A stretch of 64,000 bases of DNA from Marivita hallyeonensis (GTDB lineage Bacteria > Pseudomonadota > Alphaproteobacteria > Rhodobacterales > Rhodobacteraceae), in contig NZ_FQXC01000004.1 in NCBI RefSeq assembly GCF_900129875.1, forward strand, positions 496,001 through 560,000, written 5' to 3'. Below are positions 60,988 through 64,000 of this stretch, in pieces. Made by a program: the position numbers and the translations under genes. The notes under the pieces were generated by a model, which did not search any database, was not told the DNA's origin, and saw only the letters and a list, made by a program, of their open reading frames with translations. The first letter of the stretch is position 1, and the number at the start of each line of letters is the position of its first letter.

Positions 60988-62622
60988 TCAGTGATCGCCG
61001 AGGATGCCCGTCCGCACGCCGTAATCCACCGCCAGCGCATAGTCGGGATCGTCATCGTTTTCGACCACGAGGTGTCCCGCCTTCGACAAGAGCTTGTGGC
61101 AGTCTCGGCTGAGGTGGCGGAGTTGCAGCTGCTTGCCCGCGGCCTCGTATTTGCCTGCAACGGCTTCGATGGCTTGCAGGGCGGACTGATCGACGACGCG
61201 GCTTTGGGCGAAATCGGCAATGACCAGATCGGGATCGGTCTCGACATCGAAAAGCTCGGTGAACCCGTCGGAGGAGCCAAAGAACAGCGGGCCCTGGATT
61301 TCGTAGACCTTTGCGCCCTCGGCCGTGCGGCTTTCGCGCGTGATGGCATGGATGCGGCGGGCGTTGTTCCATGCGTAGGCAAGCGCCGAGACGATCACGC
61401 CGACGACCACCGCGACGGCAAGATCTTCGAGCACGGTTACGACCGTCACCAGGAGGATCACGAAGGCATCGGTCAGCGGCACCTTGCGCAGGATGGTCAG
61501 CGAGTTCCACGCGAAGGTGCCGATCACCACCATGAACATCACGCCGACAAGCGCTGCCAGCGGGATGAGTTCGATCATGGGTGCGGCGAAGAGGATGAAG
61601 ATCAGCAGAAAGAGCGCTGCGGCGATGCCGGCGATGCGGGTGCGGCCGCCGGATTTCACGTTGATCATCGACTGGCCGATCATCGCGCAACCGCCCATGC
61701 CGCCGAAGAAGCCGGTGACGGTATTGGCGACGCCCTGCGCGATGCACTCCTGGCTCGCGCCGCCGCGTTCGCCGGTGATCTCGCCCACGAGGTTGAGGGT
61801 GAGCAGCGATTCAATCAGGCCGATGGCGGCGAGGATGACCGCGTAGGGCAGAATGATCTCGAACGTCTCCCATGTCAGCGGGACCGTGGGAATATGGAAG
61901 CTGGGCAAGCCGCCCTGGATCGAGGCGAGGTCACCAACGCGTGGGACATCGAGGTTGAAGCCGATCACCAGCGCAGCGACGACCCCAATGCCAACAAGCG
62001 GCGCAGGCACGACGCGGCTGATGCGCGGCATGACCCAGATGATCGCCATGGTGAGGGCAGTCAGGCCCAGCATCAGGTAAAGCGGCATGCCGGACAGCCA
62101 TTCGCCGCCGCCCATGCCGTGGCCCGTGTTCTCGACCGATCCGGGCACCTTGAACTGGCTGAGCTGAGCGAGAAAGATCACAATGGCAAGGCCGTTGACG
62201 AAGCCGAGCATCACGGGGTGCGGCACCAACCGGATGAATTTCCCCCAACGAAGCGCGCCCGCGATGATCTGCAGAACGCCCATCAGGACCACGGTCGCAA
62301 AGAGATACTCCACCCCGTGTTGCGCCACGAGCGCCACCATGACCACGGCCAGCGCACCGGTTGCCCCAGAGATCATGCCCGGCCGCCCCCCGATCAGCGC
62401 GGTGATGAGGCCGACGAGAAACGCGGCATAGAGGCCCACCAGCGGATGCACTCCGGCGACGAAGGCAAAGGCCACCGCTTCGGGCACCAGAGCGAGGGCC
62501 ACGGTCAGGCCCGAGAGGAGTTCGATGCGGATGCGCGCCGGGGTCAGGCGCTCTTTCGGCATGAGGCTCAGATCGGGAATGGCAAGACGGTTGGCAAAAG
62601 ATGCCAGCAAACCTCTGGACAT
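60988..62622 (-). CDS. SulP family anion transporter
   Basis: Inner-membrane transporter of 544 aa with an N-terminal SLC26-like domain of 12-14 helices (LVPEAVAFAFVAGVHPLVGLYAA opens it; cores VPEAVAFAF and HPLVGLYAAF) and a C-terminal STAS domain from ~435 (YEIQGPLFFGSSDGFTELF, SRVVDQSALQAIEAV). The GGMGGCAMIGQSMINVKSGGRTR motif (core GGCAMIGQS) is typical of bacterial SulP. Substrates may be sulfate, bicarbonate or dicarboxylates. The ATG at 62622 is preferred; one at 62562 is an alternative. Confidence 0.92.
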   Translation of the reverse strand: MSRGLLASFANRLAIPDLSLMPKERLTPARIRIELLSGLTVALALVPEAVAFAFVAGVHPLVGLYAAFLVGLITALIGGRPGMISGATGALAVVMVALVAQHGVEYLFATVVLMGVLQIIAGALRWGKFIRLVPHPVMLGFVNGLAIVIFLAQLSQFKVPGSVENTGHGMGGGEWLSGMPLYLMLGLTALTMAIIWVMPRISRVVPAPLVGIGVVAALVIGFNLDVPRVGDLASIQGGLPSFHIPTVPLTWETFEIILPYAVILAAIGLIESLLTLNLVGEITGERGGASQECIAQGVANTVTGFFGGMGGCAMIGQSMINVKSGGRTRIAGIAAALFLLIFILFAAPMIELIPLAALVGVMFMVVIGTFAWNSLTILRKVPLTDAFVILLVTVVTVLEDLAVAVVVGVIVSALAYAWNNARRIHAITRESRTAEGAKVYEIQGPLFFGSSDGFTELFDVETDPDLVIADFAQSRVVDQSALQAIEAVAGKYEAAGKQLQLRHLSRDCHKLLSKAGHLVVENDDDPDYALAVDYGVRTGILGDH

Positions 62623-62784
62623 GTGCGCTCTCGATGGCTTTGGGATTGAAGCGCACCGAATAGTGGGTGCAGCGGCAAATGACCATCGTGTCTTGCGGGT
62701 GACGGCCATGCGTTGCGCGCATGTCACGGTTGAAGCGCTGCCTTAGCGCTGCAAAAGTGGCAGTGAATGTCGGAAGGATGCAAC

Positions 62785-63672
62785 ATGGCACGGCGCAAAC
62801 TCGGGGTGATCGGTGGATCGGGTCTTTATGCGGTGGACGGCTTGACGGAGGCCGCGTGGCACCGGGTCGAGACGCCGTGGGGCGCGCCGTCGGATGATCT
62901 CTTCTGCGGTCTGCTGGACGAGCTTGAAATGGTGTTCTTGCCGCGCCACGGGCGCGGTCACGTGCACAGCCCATCCGATGTGCCCTATCGCGCGAATATC
63001 GACGCGCTGAAGCGGCTGGGGGTGACGGATGTCATCAGTGTCAGCGCCTGTGGGTCGTTTCGGGAAGAGATGAAACCGGGGGACTTCGTGATCGTCGATC
63101 AGTTCATCGACCGGACGATTGCGCGCGACAAAAGCTTCTTTGGCGCGGGCTGCGTCGCACATGTGTCGATGGCACATCCGGTCTGCGGCACGCTGGGGTC
63201 GGTCTGTGCAACCGCGGCGCAGGCAGCCGGGGTCACAGTGCATGAAGGCGGCACCTATCTGGCCATGGAGGGTCCGCAATTCTCGACGCTCGCGGAATCG
63301 GTGATGTACCGCGATCAGTGGGGATGTTCGGTCATCGGGATGACGAACATGCCCGAAGCCAAGCTCGCCCGGGAGGCGGAGCTGTGCTACGCGAGCGTGG
63401 CGATGGTGACGGATTATGATTGCTGGCATCCGGACCACGATGCGGTGGAAGTGGCCGATATCCTCCGCGTTTTGACCGCAAACGCAGAGGCGGCGCGCGC
63501 CATGATCACGGAGTTGCCGACACTTTTGGGACCGGAGCATGCGCCCTGCCCGCAGGGCTGTGGCACCGCGCTGGAATACGCGCTCATCACCGCACCCGAC
63601 GCGCGTGACCCGGAGGTGCTCAAGAAGCTGGACGCGGTGGCGGGACGCGTGCTTTCTGGGCCAAGTGATTGA
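62785..63672 (+). CDS. mtnP: S-methyl-5'-thioadenosine phosphorylase
   Basis: Phosphorolysis of methylthioadenosine in methionine salvage; 295 aa. It shows LGVIGGSGLYAVDGL at the N-terminus, FLPRHGRGHVHSPSDVPYRAN (phosphate- and sugar-binding; core RHGRGHVHSPSDVPYRA), EGPQFSTLAES, GMTNMPEAKLAREAEL and TDYDCWHPDHDAV. The ATG at 62785 follows GGAAGGATGCAAC; an ATG at 62767 six codons earlier lacks such a site. It is divergent from the SulP gene and followed by a LysE-type exporter. Confidence 0.96.
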   Translation: MARRKLGVIGGSGLYAVDGLTEAAWHRVETPWGAPSDDLFCGLLDELEMVFLPRHGRGHVHSPSDVPYRANIDALKRLGVTDVISVSACGSFREEMKPGDFVIVDQFIDRTIARDKSFFGAGCVAHVSMAHPVCGTLGSVCATAAQAAGVTVHEGGTYLAMEGPQFSTLAESVMYRDQWGCSVIGMTNMPEAKLAREAELCYASVAMVTDYDCWHPDHDAVEVADILRVLTANAEAARAMITELPTLLGPEHAPCPQGCGTALEYALITAPDARDPEVLKKLDAVAGRVLSGPSD

Positions 63673-63686
63673 TCTGGAGCCTCTTC

Positions 63687-64000
63687 ATGCCGCTTGACCT
63701 TTGGCTGACCTTCGTTGCGGCCTCGACCGCCTTGCTGCTCATTCCGGGGCCGACCGTGCTTCTGGTGCTGTCCTATGCGCTGAGCCAGGGGCGGCGCGTT
63801 GCCGTCGCGTCAGCCAGCGGCGTGGCGTTAGGCGATTTCATCGCGATTAGCCTGTCTCTGGCGGGCCTGGGCGCGTTGGTCATGGCCTCAGCCACCCTCT
63901 TCACCGTGCTCAAATGGGTGGGCGCGGCCTACCTCGTGTGGCTCGGGATCAAACTGTTGCGCTCCGCGCCAAGCGCAGGGCTGCCCATGACGCCGGACGT
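63687..64000 (+). CDS. LysE/RhtB family exporter (3' end outside window)
   Basis: N-terminal 104 residues of an amino-acid exporter. The family motif LLLIPGPTVLLVLSYALSQG lies in the first helix, with GVALGDFIAISLSLAGLGALV and VGAAYLVWLGIKLLRS following, as in LysE/RhtB proteins (about 205 aa in full). The gene runs off the right edge. Ribosome-binding site CTGGAG upstream; 14 bases after mtnP. Confidence 0.9.
   Translation, partial: MPLDLWLTFVAASTALLLIPGPTVLLVLSYALSQGRRVAVASASGVALGDFIAISLSLAGLGALVMASATLFTVLKWVGAAYLVWLGIKLLRSAPSAGLPMTPD

Noticed and set aside
60991-62649. 552-codon open frame antisense to the SulP transporter
   Set aside because: Low-complexity charged translation with no motifs; the SulP frame with STAS domain is the real gene.

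Overview
The window is a 64 kb piece of an alphaproteobacterial chromosome, most likely from the Rhodobacteraceae (Roseobacter group). The reasons are high GC, a division and cell-wall (dcw) cluster ending ftsQ-ftsA-ftsZ-lpxC-bamD-recN, cobST, families typical of Rhodobacteraceae (DUF2484, DUF2948, DUF1178, a bacterial transglutaminase-like cysteine peptidase), a GAF-containing PtsP, and promoter- and CtrA-like sites of the alphaproteobacterial type. No rRNA, CRISPR array, integrase or intact insertion sequence is visible.

Layout. 0-9.3 kb: a glutamylpolyamine-type ligase (cut by the window edge) with its FAD oxidase partner, a YqeY protein, divergent carA, a membrane glycosyltransferase, a GntR regulator, a HAD nucleotidase and a UbiH-type hydroxylase. 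9.3-16 kb: an exported MsrB beside an apparent sigma/anti-sigma fusion, then cobS-cobT (aerobic cobalt chelation), an M24 aminopeptidase and a DUF427 protein. 16-19 kb: a ClC channel and a divergent TetR/DUF1772 pair around a large palindrome. 19.1-42.7 kb: the minus-strand envelope and division block, in transcription order a 53-aa protein, murA, DUF2948, GNAT, hisD, murD, ftsW, murG, murC, murB, ddl, ftsQ, ftsA, ftsZ, lpxC, bamD and recN. It is interrupted by a plus-strand HI0933-type flavoprotein with two tandem ParB/sulfiredoxin-fold-like paralogues, and by an APC permease flanked by two DUF2484 genes. 42.8-49.8 kb: tRNA-Thr(GGT), a base-composition-atypical methyltransferase, a GT4 glycosyltransferase, Kdo transferase, four small metabolic genes and lysC. 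49.9-55.9 kb: a cupin/ArsR/SRPBCC operon with two operator-like palindromes, ptsP, a hairpin-rich intergenic region, EcsC, GNAT and a flavin reductase. 55.9-60.4 kb: an accessory stretch with two overlapping Lin0512 genes, a broken GFA gene, a YwqG-like gene, a VOC gene, a MerR-SDR operon and dispersed repeats. 60.4-64 kb: transglutaminase-like peptidase, SulP transporter, mtnP and the start of a LysE-family exporter.

How it fits together. Most of the window serves envelope growth: peptidoglycan precursor synthesis (murA, B, C, D, G, ddl), septation (ftsW, Q, A, Z), lipid A and Kdo (lpxC, waaA), outer-membrane assembly (bamD) and glycan transfer. A perfect DnaA-box match lies upstream of ftsZ, and a perfect CtrA-type match upstream of the membrane glycosyltransferase. 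These suggest cell-cycle control of both, which is an inference.

The least explained features are recurrent modular hairpin elements between genes (three perfect hairpins directly abutting after murC), a three-way-junction structure at 53.7 kb, the tandem paralogues at 36.1-37.5 kb, and the sigma/anti-sigma fusion at 9.9-10.7 kb.
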